This document shows positions 1 through 7,685 of a stretch of DNA of 40,031 nt, piece by piece. The stretch is taken from the NCBI GenBank assembly GCA_035268985.1, contig DATFJV010000093.1, positions 1-40,031 of the forward strand. The letters are read 5' to 3'. The stretch's first letter is position 1. The number at the start of each line of letters is the position of its first letter. The notes under the pieces were generated by a model. That model did not search any database. It was not told where the DNA came from and was given only the letters and a program-made list of their open reading frames with translations. This DNA comes from JAAYHV01 sp035268985. GTDB taxonomy: Bacteria; Bacillota; Clostridia; Peptostreptococcales; Anaerovoracaceae. The position numbers and the translations under genes were made by a program.

Positions 1-318
1 GACTGTGTGTTACCTACTAGAATAGCAAGACACGGACTTGCCACAACTAGTAATGGTAGGGTGAATATTAAGAATGCTAAATATGAAAGGGATTTCAGTC
101 CCCTAGATGAAAATTGTGATTGCTATACGTGTAGAAACTATTCTAAAGCTTATTTAAGACATCTATTTAAAGCAGATGAGATGCTTAGCGCAATGCTATT
201 ATCAAATCATAATTTACATTTTTTAATAAACATGATGAAGAATATTAGAATGTCGATAGAAGAAGATGGATTTTTAGAATATAAGAAGGAATTTTATGAC
301 AAATATGGAAAATTTTAG
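1..318 (+). CDS. tgt: tRNA-guanine transglycosylase, C-terminal part (cut by window edge)
   Basis: This frame is open from base 1 and encodes the last 105 residues of a queuine tRNA-ribosyltransferase, which swaps guanine-34 of GUN-anticodon tRNAs for a queuosine precursor. The DCVLPTRIARHG segment directly follows the catalytic region of the family. The zinc site is visible as CDCYTC followed about 25 residues later by a His (SNHN). The start lies outside the window. The gene ends in TAG, with an in-frame TAA two codons later, and its last codons overlap the start of the next gene by 23 bases, so the two are probably co-transcribed. Identification is firm. Confidence 0.95.
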   Translation, partial: DCVLPTRIARHGLATTSNGRVNIKNAKYERDFSPLDENCDCYTCRNYSKAYLRHLFKADEMLSAMLLSNHNLHFLINMMKNIRMSIEEDGFLEYKKEFYDKYGKF

Positions 319-1474
319 AATTTGTAAAGATAGCGAATATTGCGGAGGTTGTATATATCAAGGAATTGAATACCCCGAGCAAATAAAAGAAAAAGAGTCA
401 TTAATAAATGAATTAATGACTAAGTATGACGTGGATAAAAGTATTTATAAAGGAATGGTACCAGCACCCCTTACTGAAGGTTATAGAAATAAGATGGAAT
501 ATACCTTTGGAGACATGGAAAAGGGCGGAGAAATGACACTTGGTATGCATAAAAAAAAGCATTTCATGTCAATCATTACAGTGGATGAATGTCAACTTGT
601 TCCTGAGGATTTTAACGTTATATTAAGTAAGACATTAGAGTTTTGTAAGAGAAAAGGTTATAGTTTTTATCATAAAAAATCTCATGAAGGACTATTAAGA
701 AATCTAATAGTGAGAAGGGGTATAAGAACTGATGAGATACTAATTAACATTGTTACGTCTAGTCAGACTCATTTTGATGAAGACGCATATATCGAACTTA
801 TTAAATCCCTTAAGTTGGAGAACCATTTAGTGGGAATACTACACACTATAAATGATAATCTTGCTGATGCTGTAAATTGTGATGAGCTTAAAGTACTATA
901 TGGCAGAGACTACTATTATGAAAAAATTATGGGTCTTGTATTTAAAGTTAGTGCCTTTTCATTTTTTCAAACAAATGTAGAAGCAGTTGAAAAACTTTAT
1001 GAAGATGCAATTAATCTAATACCTGATTTTAATAATAAGATTGTATATGATTTATACTGCGGAACAGGAACTATAAGTCAGGTATTGGCGAAGGGAGCTA
1101 AAACAGTATATGGCATTGAAATATCAGAAGATGCTGTAAAAGCAGCCAAAGAAAATGCATTAAGTAATGGATTGAATAATTGCAATTTCATTGCAGGAGA
1201 TGTACTTAAGAAATTAGATGAAGTGGAAGAAAAACCTGAGGTTATCGTAGTGGATCCACCAAGAATGGGAATGCATCCGAAAGTAGTTGATAAGCTTGTT
1301 AAATATAATATGGATGAAATAATATATATATCATGTAATCCTAAAACCTTGTTTATAAATTTAAAGCAGTTTGATGATTATGGGTATAAACCGATTTATT
1401 TAAAAGCTTATGATAATTTTCCCAAAACTAAGCATGTGGAGTGCGTATGTCTGCTGTCAAAGAAAGGTAACTAA
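296..1474 (+). CDS. RlmD/RumA-type 23S rRNA (uracil-5-)-methyltransferase, no TRAM domain
   Basis: This is a SAM-dependent RNA m5U methyltransferase of the TrmA/RumA family, 392 aa. It starts almost at once with the iron-sulfur cysteines (C10, C16, C19), so the N-terminal TRAM domain of E. coli RumA is absent. The SAM site reads DLYCGTGT (from residue 252), the substrate motif is DPPR (320-323), and the catalytic cysteine is C347 in SCNP. The ATG at 296 lies inside tgt; an alternative ATG is at 305. The target base (U1939 or U747 of 23S rRNA) cannot be told from sequence alone, so no gene symbol is given. A clear terminator hairpin follows. Confidence 0.9.
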   Translation: MTNMENFRICKDSEYCGGCIYQGIEYPEQIKEKESLINELMTKYDVDKSIYKGMVPAPLTEGYRNKMEYTFGDMEKGGEMTLGMHKKKHFMSIITVDECQLVPEDFNVILSKTLEFCKRKGYSFYHKKSHEGLLRNLIVRRGIRTDEILINIVTSSQTHFDEDAYIELIKSLKLENHLVGILHTINDNLADAVNCDELKVLYGRDYYYEKIMGLVFKVSAFSFFQTNVEAVEKLYEDAINLIPDFNNKIVYDLYCGTGTISQVLAKGAKTVYGIEISEDAVKAAKENALSNGLNNCNFIAGDVLKKLDEVEEKPEVIVVDPPRMGMHPKVVDKLVKYNMDEIIYISCNPKTLFINLKQFDDYGYKPIYLKAYDNFPKTKHVECVCLLSKKGN

Positions 1475-1498
1475 ATAGCTGAAAAGCGTTGAAATTAA

Positions 1499-1537
1499 GA
1501 GATTTCGAAATGGATAATCATTCGGAATCTCCTTTTG
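1499..1537 (+). terminator. Rho-independent terminator after the rRNA methyltransferase gene
   Basis: An 11-bp stem with one G-T pair (1499-1509 with 1521-1531) encloses an 11-nt loop and is followed by CTTTTGTATTTT. It sits 25 bases after the stop codon. Confidence 0.75.
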
Positions 1538-1578
1538 TATTTTCGATATTAATCTAAGTATAACTGGCTTTTAACTCC

Positions 1579-1823
1579 ATGTACATGGATAAGCCTGTGA
1601 AAAAAGAAGAAAGCGGCAATATGGGAACTTATTTAATTCTTATTCTTGTAGTAGTAACGTCGGGGTCAGGATATTATTTCAAAGTCATTAAGGAAAAGGA
1701 AGATAAGGAACTTGAAGGCTTTGAGGAGGAGGAAGATGATGAATTTTTTCAGAGGCAGAAGAAAGTGAAAATGAAGCAGATGAAGAAGAAACAGTAGATA
1801 AAGAAGATGATGAGTTAGAATAA
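1579..1823 (+). pseudogene. Frameshifted C-terminal remnant of a conjugative-element CD1107/DUF4366-type protein
   Basis: The fragment encodes a polar stretch ending in SGNMG, one membrane helix (GTYLILILVVVTSGSGYYF), a basic patch and an acidic tail. That is the layout of the C-terminus of CD1107/DUF4366 proteins found in Tn1549-like conjugative elements. The first frame runs to 1797 and switches from acidic to basic residues after a run of six T at 1742-1749. Removing two bases there restores an acidic tail (AEESENEADEEE...) that ends at the TAA at 1821-1823. An in-frame TAA lies just upstream (1561-1563) and no long N-terminal part exists, so this is a relic. The family call rests on pattern recognition only. 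Confidence 0.6.
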
Positions 1824-1929
1824 GTTTGCACCCAAAAATATACAATATTTGGGGCAAAACACAGGTCGAGAGAGTAAAATCTTTTGTCCTCTTATATTGA
1901 AAAAAGGGGTACATAAAAAATATAAACTG

Positions 1930-1958
1930 TTGCAATAGTGCGCACTAAATGCTATAAT
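1930..1958 (+). promoter_or_regulatory. Promoter of the abiE pair with palindromic operator candidate
   Basis: TTGCAA (1930-1935) and TATAAT (1953-1958) are separated by 17 bp. The spacer holds a perfect 12-bp palindrome, TAGTGCGCACTA (1936-1947). AbiEi proteins are known to bind inverted repeats in their own promoter, so this is a likely autoregulation site. Confidence 0.65.
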
Positions 1959-1989
1959 GTAAGCACGATTACAACAAGAGGTGGATGCT

Positions 1990-2583
1990 ATGGATTATAT
2001 AAAAAAGATAAAAGAAAAAATAGAAAAATCGGGAGGAGTTATTACAAGTAAAGAACTTAAAACCTCTAACATTCCTACCATATATCTCACACGAATGGTG
2101 AAAAAAGGAGAGCTAATTCGTGCGGATAGAGGAATCTACGTAGATTCAAATGGAGATTATGATGAGTATTATTTTTTCCATAGTAGATGTAAGGTTGCTG
2201 TTTTTTCTTATGTATCTGCCCTTTATCTTCATCGATTTACAGACATAATCCCGGGAGAAATGGAAGTTACAGTATATAAAGGATACAATCCTCATCGTAT
2301 AAGTGACAGTATAAGAATACACTATGTAACAAAAGAAATTTATGATTTGGGTATTATAGAATGTCAAACCATGTTTGGGAATACAGTAAAAGCTTATGAT
2401 TTGGAGAGAACGGTTTGCGACCTTATTAAAAACAGAAGTGAAATAGAAACTGAACTGTTTTCAAAAACTATTAACAAGTATGTCCGTTACGAAAATAAGG
2501 ATTTGAATAAACTATATGAGTATTCAAAGAAGATGAAGATATATGAAAAAGTAAAAGAACTTCTGGAGATTGTTTATGAATAA
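1990..2583 (+). CDS. AbiEi-type antitoxin / transcriptional regulator
   Basis: The 197-aa protein begins with a winged-helix region (ITSKELKTSNIPTIYLTRMVKKGELIRADRGIY, given here in parts: SKEL..IPTIYLTRMV..GEL..ADRGIYV) typical of type IV AbiEi antitoxins. A central segment (YVSALYLHRFTD) and YDLERTVCDLI match the AbiEi C-terminal domain. The ATG at 1990 was chosen over the GTG at 1981 because AAGAGGTGG (1977-1985) is then correctly placed as ribosome binding site. The gene overlaps the toxin gene by 8 bases. In this family AbiEi represses the operon and neutralises AbiEii without direct binding, giving phage-abortive infection or element stabilisation. Confidence 0.85.
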   Translation: MDYIKKIKEKIEKSGGVITSKELKTSNIPTIYLTRMVKKGELIRADRGIYVDSNGDYDEYYFFHSRCKVAVFSYVSALYLHRFTDIIPGEMEVTVYKGYNPHRISDSIRIHYVTKEIYDLGIIECQTMFGNTVKAYDLERTVCDLIKNRSEIETELFSKTINKYVRYENKDLNKLYEYSKKMKIYEKVKELLEIVYE

Positions 2584-3409
2584 GGATAAGCTAAGAGCTA
2601 TATGTCAAAAACTGTCAAAAGAAACAGGACTTAGTTTTAATGCGATACAAACACACTATTTTTTAGAAAGTATTTTAGAAAAGATAGCAAGTAGTGATGA
2701 AAATGAAAACTTTATTTTCAAAGGTGGGTTTTTACTTGCAAATGTGATTGGAGTTAAACAGAGAAATACAGTAGATATTGATTTTTTAATAAGGAGATTC
2801 TCACTTACAGAAGAAAATATCAAGCAAAGATTTGAAAAAATACTCCAAAGTGGAAAAGACAAAAGGATTACTTATGAAATACAGAAGATAGAAGAAATAC
2901 GCAAGGAAAATGAATATGGCGGATTTAGAATTACAGTTCTTTGCAGATTGGAGAACATAAGGCAGATTATTCCGCTTGATATAGCAACAGGTGATCCAAT
3001 CACACCAAGTGAAATGTCCTATGAATATAAAAGCATTTTTAATGATAAAATTTTTGAAATATATGCATATAACATAGAAACAATGCTTGCTGAGAAGATT
3101 CAGACAGTCTATAAAAGAGGGGTGTTCAATGGCAGAAGTAAAGATTTTTATGATATTTACATTTTATATCATTTGAAAAAAGAAGAGATTGATTTTGAAC
3201 GCTTAGGGAAAGCTTGTCAAAACACATTTGAGCATAGAAGCACAAGTTTTAATATTGATAGTATTCTTGATGTATTAAGTACCCTAAAAGCGGAGAAAGA
3301 TCTTAAAATACGATGGAATAGTTATCAAAAAAGATTTAATTATGCAGGAGAAATAAGCTTTGATGATGTAGTAGACACAACAATCGAATTAGTGAAAAAA
3401 ATAAAATAG
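2576..3409 (+). CDS. AbiEii-type nucleotidyltransferase toxin
   Basis: This 277-aa protein is a DUF1814/AbiEii nucleotidyltransferase, the toxin half of the AbiE system. The nucleotidyltransferase signature is intact: KGG at 49-51 and DID at 67-69, followed by the family motif ETMLAEKIQ and RSKDFYDIYIL. Related toxins add nucleotides to tRNA acceptor stems or modify GTP-dependent targets; which applies here is unknown. The ATG at 2576 overlaps the antitoxin stop, a normal coupled arrangement. It ends in TAG and is followed by a strong terminator. With the element remnant just upstream, the pair looks like cargo left behind by a conjugative transposon. Confidence 0.88.
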   Translation: MNKDKLRAICQKLSKETGLSFNAIQTHYFLESILEKIASSDENENFIFKGGFLLANVIGVKQRNTVDIDFLIRRFSLTEENIKQRFEKILQSGKDKRITYEIQKIEEIRKENEYGGFRITVLCRLENIRQIIPLDIATGDPITPSEMSYEYKSIFNDKIFEIYAYNIETMLAEKIQTVYKRGVFNGRSKDFYDIYILYHLKKEEIDFERLGKACQNTFEHRSTSFNIDSILDVLSTLKAEKDLKIRWNSYQKRFNYAGEISFDDVVDTTIELVKKIK

Positions 3410-3432
3410 CCTGTTAAAAATAAGTTTTGATT

Positions 3433-3471
3433 GACGATTAGAGGAAATGGTATTTCTAATCGTCTTTTTTT
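3433..3471 (+). terminator. Terminator of the abiE operon
   Basis: A perfect 10-bp stem (GACGATTAGA at 3433-3442 with TCTAATCGTC at 3455-3464) is followed by seven T. Confidence 0.9.
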
Positions 3472-3833
3472 ATACAAAAACGAAGGATGAAACTGACAAC
3501 AAATTGTATCCTCAATCAAGCGACGAGGTTAATAATTTGTGTTCCTATCCTATTGACAACACACATTGAGTGCGTAGCATTGATGGCAAGAAAATAAATT
3601 ATAAATTCCTGTAATGCAGTTAAAATTATTTCTTTTAAGCTAATTGATACTATTTCATTTGTTTATAAGATTTATATAATACTAATATATATAATTATCT
3701 TGACTAATATAATGAAGAAATATATTATACTTAATAAGTGCATATAATTCATAGTATAAAAAAATATAGTCAACAAAACTGTTAGCATTTATATAACAGT
3801 TTAATAAAATATGATTAAGAAAGGAATATAAAA
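3472..3833. other. Intergenic stretch without a recognised gene
   Basis: This AT-rich 360-base stretch holds no ORF with coding character. GACAACA-type words recur near 3497 and 3554, but no repeat structure or RNA family is recognised. Only the promoter at 3700-3728 and the ribosome binding site of the next gene stand out. Confidence 0.5.
3700..3728 (+). promoter_or_regulatory. Putative promoter of the LapA-like gene
   Basis: TTGACT (3700-3705) and TATTAT (3723-3728) are 17 bp apart, about 105 bases before the start codon. The surrounding DNA is very AT-rich, so chance matches are common. Confidence 0.45.
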
Positions 3834-4211
3834 ATGCAAAAAAGTCAAATTCTGTTTATAACAAGTCTTATTTTTGCAATCATTATTACAATTTTTGCAA
3901 TTACTAATTCTGAACCTGTTACAATTAATCTTATTTATCAAGAGGTGATTGCTTCTCAAGCTTTGGTCATATTTATTTCAGCTGCAATTGGTGCAGTAAT
4001 AGTTTCAATGTTGGGGATAATTAAATATATTAAACTGACAATGGGATTAAAAAAATTAAAAAAAGATAATGAGTCATTAAAAAATGAGCTTGAAGAACTA
4101 AAAGCTTTAAACGATAATGAACAAATGTCAGTGACGAATGAGGCAGATTATGTCATTGATAATACTGTTCAAAAAGAGGAGGATGAAGATATTCTTTCAA
4201 AAGAACAATAA
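3834..4211 (+). CDS. LapA-domain (DUF1049) small membrane protein
   Basis: This 125-aa protein has two membrane helices (about residues 6-25 and 40-64) separated by a short loop containing ITNSEPVTINLIY, the usual LapA/DUF1049 pattern. A charged coiled coil (about 72-96) and an acidic tail follow. In proteobacteria LapA proteins act with LapB in lipopolysaccharide assembly control; in Bacillota the role is unknown. AAGGAAT precedes the ATG. It stands alone between two terminators, so it is its own transcription unit. Confidence 0.75.
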   Translation: MQKSQILFITSLIFAIIITIFAITNSEPVTINLIYQEVIASQALVIFISAAIGAVIVSMLGIIKYIKLTMGLKKLKKDNESLKNELEELKALNDNEQMSVTNEADYVIDNTVQKEEDEDILSKEQ

Positions 4212-4287
4212 AGTCTCCCTTATTATGCCAATGAATGTATTTTTGGTATATTCCTAGGCAATATTTATGCTAATTGCTAAAACTATT

Positions 4288-4318
4288 AACCCATCGGGGC
4301 ACCCGTTGGGTTTTCTTT
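4288..4318. terminator. Hairpin terminator between converging genes
   Basis: AACCCA (4288-4293) pairs with TGGGTT (4307-4312), and CGGG with CCCG stacks inside after one T-T mismatch, with a GCA loop. TTCTTT follows on the + strand. It lies between the LapA-like gene and the converging regulator and could serve both, though the minus-strand side lacks a good T run. Confidence 0.7.
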
Positions 4319-6095
4319 ATATATTATATTTTTTAAATTTCCTATATAAAGTGGCTAAACTAATACCTAAAATATTGGCAATTTCCTTTTTGGCTTCTGT
4401 TGTTTTTCCTTTATTTCTAAGCAGTTTTTCTAATTGTATCTTTTCTGTTTCGGTATTTTCCGTTGAAGTTGACGGGTGATTAATATCAACTTTAGTTTCT
4501 GATATTACCCAATTAGGCAAAGAATCTGTTGTTATCACATTACAATCAAATGTGTAATTTATTGCATATTCTATAGCATTTTCTAACTCTCTAACATTAC
4601 CTGGCCACGAATATTTACATAAGGAATTTAATGAGTTTTGTGAAATTCCTTCTATATTTCTATTTAAAATAGTTGAGTATTTATTACATAAGAAATCAAC
4701 TATTAAGGGTATATCTTCCACACGCTCTTTTAGTGGAGGAATATCTATGGGGATAACATTAAGCCTGTAATATAAATCTTCGCGAAAATTACCTGATTCA
4801 ATTTTTTCTCTTAAATTGCTATTAGTTGCAGCTATTATGCGTACATTTACTGGTATTTCTCTAGAAGAACCAATATGTGAAATAGTTTTTTCTTGTAAAA
4901 CACGTAAAATTTTAACTTGAAGATTTAATGGCATATCACCAATTTCGTCAAGAAAAATTGTTCCTTCATTTGCCACTTCGAAAAGGCCTGGTTTGCCAGA
5001 TGATTTTGCACCAGTAAACGCACCGCCGTCATAACCAAATAATTCGCTTTCTATTAATGTATCTGGAATAGCCCCACAATTCACTGTGACAAAAGGCATT
5101 TTACTGCGCAAGCTTGCGCTGTGAATAGCACGGGCAAATAATTCTTTGCCAGTGCCACTTTCGCCAGTGATGAGAACTGTTGACGGACTTTTGGCTATTG
5201 CGTGTGCTGAGAACTTGACTTTCTCAATCTTAGCACTTTTGCCAATAATATTAGAAAATGATGTTACATCATCAGTGTTCATAAGCCTTGATGCGATACG
5301 AAATAGACTTTCATCAGTATTAAATGATTCTACTGCGCCAAGAATAGTATCTCCTTGTTTTACCAAACTTACATTAGTGATTAAGTGTAAAGTTTGACCT
5401 TCTTTGTTTAAATAATCAATACTTACTTCTGAAAAATCTCTTTTATTTTCAATGGCGCTATATAGTACTGATTTTGGAATTGTATCTTGTATATGACGAC
5501 CTATTGCTTCAACTGTAGCTATGCCAGTTATACTTTCGGCAGTTTCGTTAAATGAAGTAATAATGCCTTCTGAATTACAAGCAATTACACCTTCATGAAC
5601 TGAAGTTATAATTGTTTGCAAATATTCATTTGTTTTGCTGAGCTTTTCTCTTGTTATAACTTCTTGTATTTTAGAAGCTAGTAATTCGGCCATTTTACTA
5701 GTAAACTTCATGTATGAATAACTATTAAGGACTAATTGTTGCTTTTCTTCTTCCGTAAATGCAGCCAAACTAATAACTCCATGACAATAACCGTTTAATA
5801 GGATAGGGTAATATAACCCAGCTTTATAGTAACAATTACCTTTTTCAGTACAGTTTTCGCATAAAATGTTTTCTCCAGGGTCGGTTAAAATCAGAGGCCT
5901 TCTAGTTTTAAAAACGTTTTTACATAGCTGGGCATTTTCATCATTCCATTCAGTTTGGTTATCTTGGAATGTTATACTAGTGCTACCAACAACCTCCCAA
6001 TTTTCATCAATTATTTCGCTTTCTATATGTAAAGCTGCGGAAATCGCTTCTGCAAATTGTTGTACTTCATTTTTATTGTCTGATAAATAACTCAT
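4317..6095 (-). CDS. Sigma-54-dependent activator with sensory GAF-like and PAS domains
   Basis: This 592-aa enhancer-binding protein probably switches on the methylamine operon that diverges from it. About residues 1-140 form a GAF-like sensory region with clustered cysteines (CENCTEKGNC), then a PAS domain (about 165-270), then an AAA+ domain with Walker A GESGTGKE, the sigma-54 contact loop GAFTGA and Walker B FLDEIGDMP, and a C-terminal Fis-type helix-turn-helix. The ATG at 6095 has AAGGAT at the right distance; the frame extends 37 codons upstream, but that part is non-coding in character. The intact GAFTGA and the sigma-54 promoter across the intergenic gap support the role. The signal sensed (amine, corrinoid or metal) is unknown. 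Confidence 0.9.
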   Translation of the reverse strand: MSYLSDNKNEVQQFAEAISAALHIESEIIDENWEVVGSTSITFQDNQTEWNDENAQLCKNVFKTRRPLILTDPGENILCENCTEKGNCYYKAGLYYPILLNGYCHGVISLAAFTEEEKQQLVLNSYSYMKFTSKMAELLASKIQEVITREKLSKTNEYLQTIITSVHEGVIACNSEGIITSFNETAESITGIATVEAIGRHIQDTIPKSVLYSAIENKRDFSEVSIDYLNKEGQTLHLITNVSLVKQGDTILGAVESFNTDESLFRIASRLMNTDDVTSFSNIIGKSAKIEKVKFSAHAIAKSPSTVLITGESGTGKELFARAIHSASLRSKMPFVTVNCGAIPDTLIESELFGYDGGAFTGAKSSGKPGLFEVANEGTIFLDEIGDMPLNLQVKILRVLQEKTISHIGSSREIPVNVRIIAATNSNLREKIESGNFREDLYYRLNVIPIDIPPLKERVEDIPLIVDFLCNKYSTILNRNIEGISQNSLNSLCKYSWPGNVRELENAIEYAINYTFDCNVITTDSLPNWVISETKVDINHPSTSTENTETEKIQLEKLLRNKGKTTEAKKEIANILGISLATLYRKFKKYNI

Positions 6096-6140
6096 AATAA
6101 TATCCTTTCTTATGGAAGTATATATCAAATGTATAACAAA

Positions 6141-6196
6141 ATTCTCAAAAACACAAGATAAATTCTCATAATTGAGAATTAATTTGATTATGAGAA
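6141..6196. promoter_or_regulatory. Cluster of TTCTCA/TGAGAA sites, likely activator-binding sequences
   Basis: A perfect palindrome AATTCTCA-TAAT-TGAGAATT fills 6161-6180. Matching half-sites TTCTCA at 6142-6147 and TGAGAA at 6191-6196 flank it. The cluster lies 40-100 bp upstream of the -24 element, where enhancer sites of sigma-54 activators are usually found, and just upstream of the regulator's own start, so autoregulation is also possible. Confidence 0.7.
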
Positions 6197-6237
6197 AATA
6201 TAACATTGGAATTTAGCGCTTTAAAGAAAATAATAAT

Positions 6238-6253
6238 TGGCACAATAGTTGCT
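6238..6253 (+). promoter_or_regulatory. Sigma-54 (-24/-12) promoter of the methylamine operon
   Basis: TGGCAC (6238-6243), five bases, then TTGCT (6249-6253) is a full match to the RpoN consensus TGGCAC-N5-TTGCW. The predicted transcript start is near 6264, only a few bases before AAAGGAG (6267-6273) and the mtbB ATG at 6282, so the leader is very short. Confidence 0.9.
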
Positions 6254-6281
6254 GCTATATATATTGAAAGGAGATTAGGAT

Positions 6282-7685
6282 ATGAATGATGAAAAAATAT
6301 ATTTTACCCGAATGGGTGATGGTAGCGGCGTATATATGTCAGAAGATGAAATAAGAAAAGACATCGAAAAGGGTGTAGCAGATGCAGTTAGGAGAGGCAA
6401 GATAGAAGGTCTTACTTTAGACGAAATGAAGCAGTTATATGAAATTGTAATTATGGAAGGGAATGTAGTAGGAGTAAACAGAGGGCAAGAAGTGGTTTCA
6501 ACTTCCGATTCAGGATGCTTTAAGATTAATTACCAAGCAAATATTCCAATTGATAGATCCACTGCGGTTTTGGTTAACGAAAGAATTTTATGTATGGATT
6601 CAATAGATATTGGCAATATTGATTACAGCTATAAAACGGTAAAACCAATTCTTAATGATGAAGCAAAGGTAATGCAGCTTGCCCAATCCCAATCTGTTAT
6701 ACCAGTGCTGTATGGAGGAATGCCGGATTTAGGAAGATATACAAAACCAGATGGACCCATGGAAAACTGGTCGGAATTAATTCCAATGGGTAAAGTCAAG
6801 GAAGCCATGGCATCCCAAGAAGAAGCAATAGAACAAGCCGTTAAAGATATGTACTATATTGCTAAGGGAATGTATGAAGCCGGATCCGATGGTATGAATT
6901 TAGATACCAGTGGTGCCTCTGGAGACGCGGATTTTTTAGCAGCACTTTTAGCTACAGAAAAAATCAAAAATGAAATGCCTGACTTTGGTATAGAAATAGG
7001 GATGGCAGGAGAGTTTGTCCTAGGCATGCATAGCAAATTGAAATATGAAGGCATTAGACTGGCAGGGCTTTATCCTCATCAACAGGTAAAATTAGCAGAA
7101 AAAGCAGGAGCTTCAATATTTGGACCTGTTGTAAATACTAACAGTAACATGTCATTCCCTTGGAATATAGCAAGGGCTGTAACATTTATAAAAGCGTGTT
7201 CATATATATCAAATATTCCAGTACATGTTAATGTAGGTATGGGTGTTGGTGGTACACCAATGGCTTATGTACCTCCTACAGACGTTACCTCAAAAGCATC
7301 TAAAGCTATGATAGAAATAGGTAAGGTAGACGGTTTGTAGATAGGCTCAGGCGATCCATTTGGAAATGACGCGACACAGTCTATAGCAGTATGCATGGGT
7401 GGTATCCGTAGTGCAGGAGATCTTGTACTTCGTATGGAACTTTCAAAGGGTATGCGTATAAAAGAAGCTAAGGAATATGTTGCAGAAAAACTTGGGGTTA
7501 ATGTTTTAGATCTTGGTGATTGCTCTGTTATGCAAGATATCCGCGAGGAGCTGGATATTGGACAAAGTATGCCTTCATCAAAGGCTGCAAAAGGTTTAGA
7601 AGCCAAGTTTAACATAGCTAAAGTATTAGGAATTAAGATAAATTCTGTAGAAAGATTTAAGGAGAAGACGAGTTATGGCGTTTAA
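6282..7685 (+). CDS. mtbB: Dimethylamine:corrinoid methyltransferase with in-frame amber (pyrrolysine)
   Basis: MtbB moves a methyl group from dimethylamine to a corrinoid protein, leaving monomethylamine. The frame is interrupted by TAG at 7338-7340 and continues in phase to TAA at 7683-7685, giving 467 residues with pyrrolysine at position 353. The sequence follows the archaeal MtbB pattern throughout: FTRMGDGSGVYMS, YGGMPDLG.YTKPDGP, GLYPHQQ, GASIFGPVVNTN, HVNVGMGVGG, then VDGL-O-IGSGDPFG, MRIKEAKEYVAEKLGV and AAKGLEAKFNI. Treating the TAG as a stop would cut off the C-terminal quarter and the active-site residue. Length matches the family. The stop overlaps mttB by 11 bases. Its corrinoid partner gene is not next to it, which is unusual. 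Confidence 0.95.
7338..7340 (+). other. Recoded amber codon, pyrrolysine 353 of MtbB
   Basis: The TAG falls between VDGL and IGSGDP, exactly where pyrrolysine lies in archaeal MtbB (VDGI-O-IGVGDP). Coding similarity continues without break on both sides. Confidence 0.93.

Noticed and set aside
1666..1935. Minus-strand frame near the conjugative-element remnant
   Set aside because: Leu/Phe-rich product opposite an acidic/basic tail, no start signals.
3472..3833. Possible small RNA or tRNA in the AT-rich gap
   Set aside because: No cloverleaf, no conserved motif and no terminator inside the gap were found.
6096..6206. N-terminal extension of the sigma-54 activator
   Set aside because: The extra 37 codons lie over the palindromic operator region, and the ATG at 6095 has a proper ribosome binding site.
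7338..7395. TAG at 7338 and at 8641 as real stop codons creating pseudogenes
   Set aside because: Both interruptions are TAG, both fall exactly at known pyrrolysine positions, the frame never shifts, and both downstream parts remain fully conserved.
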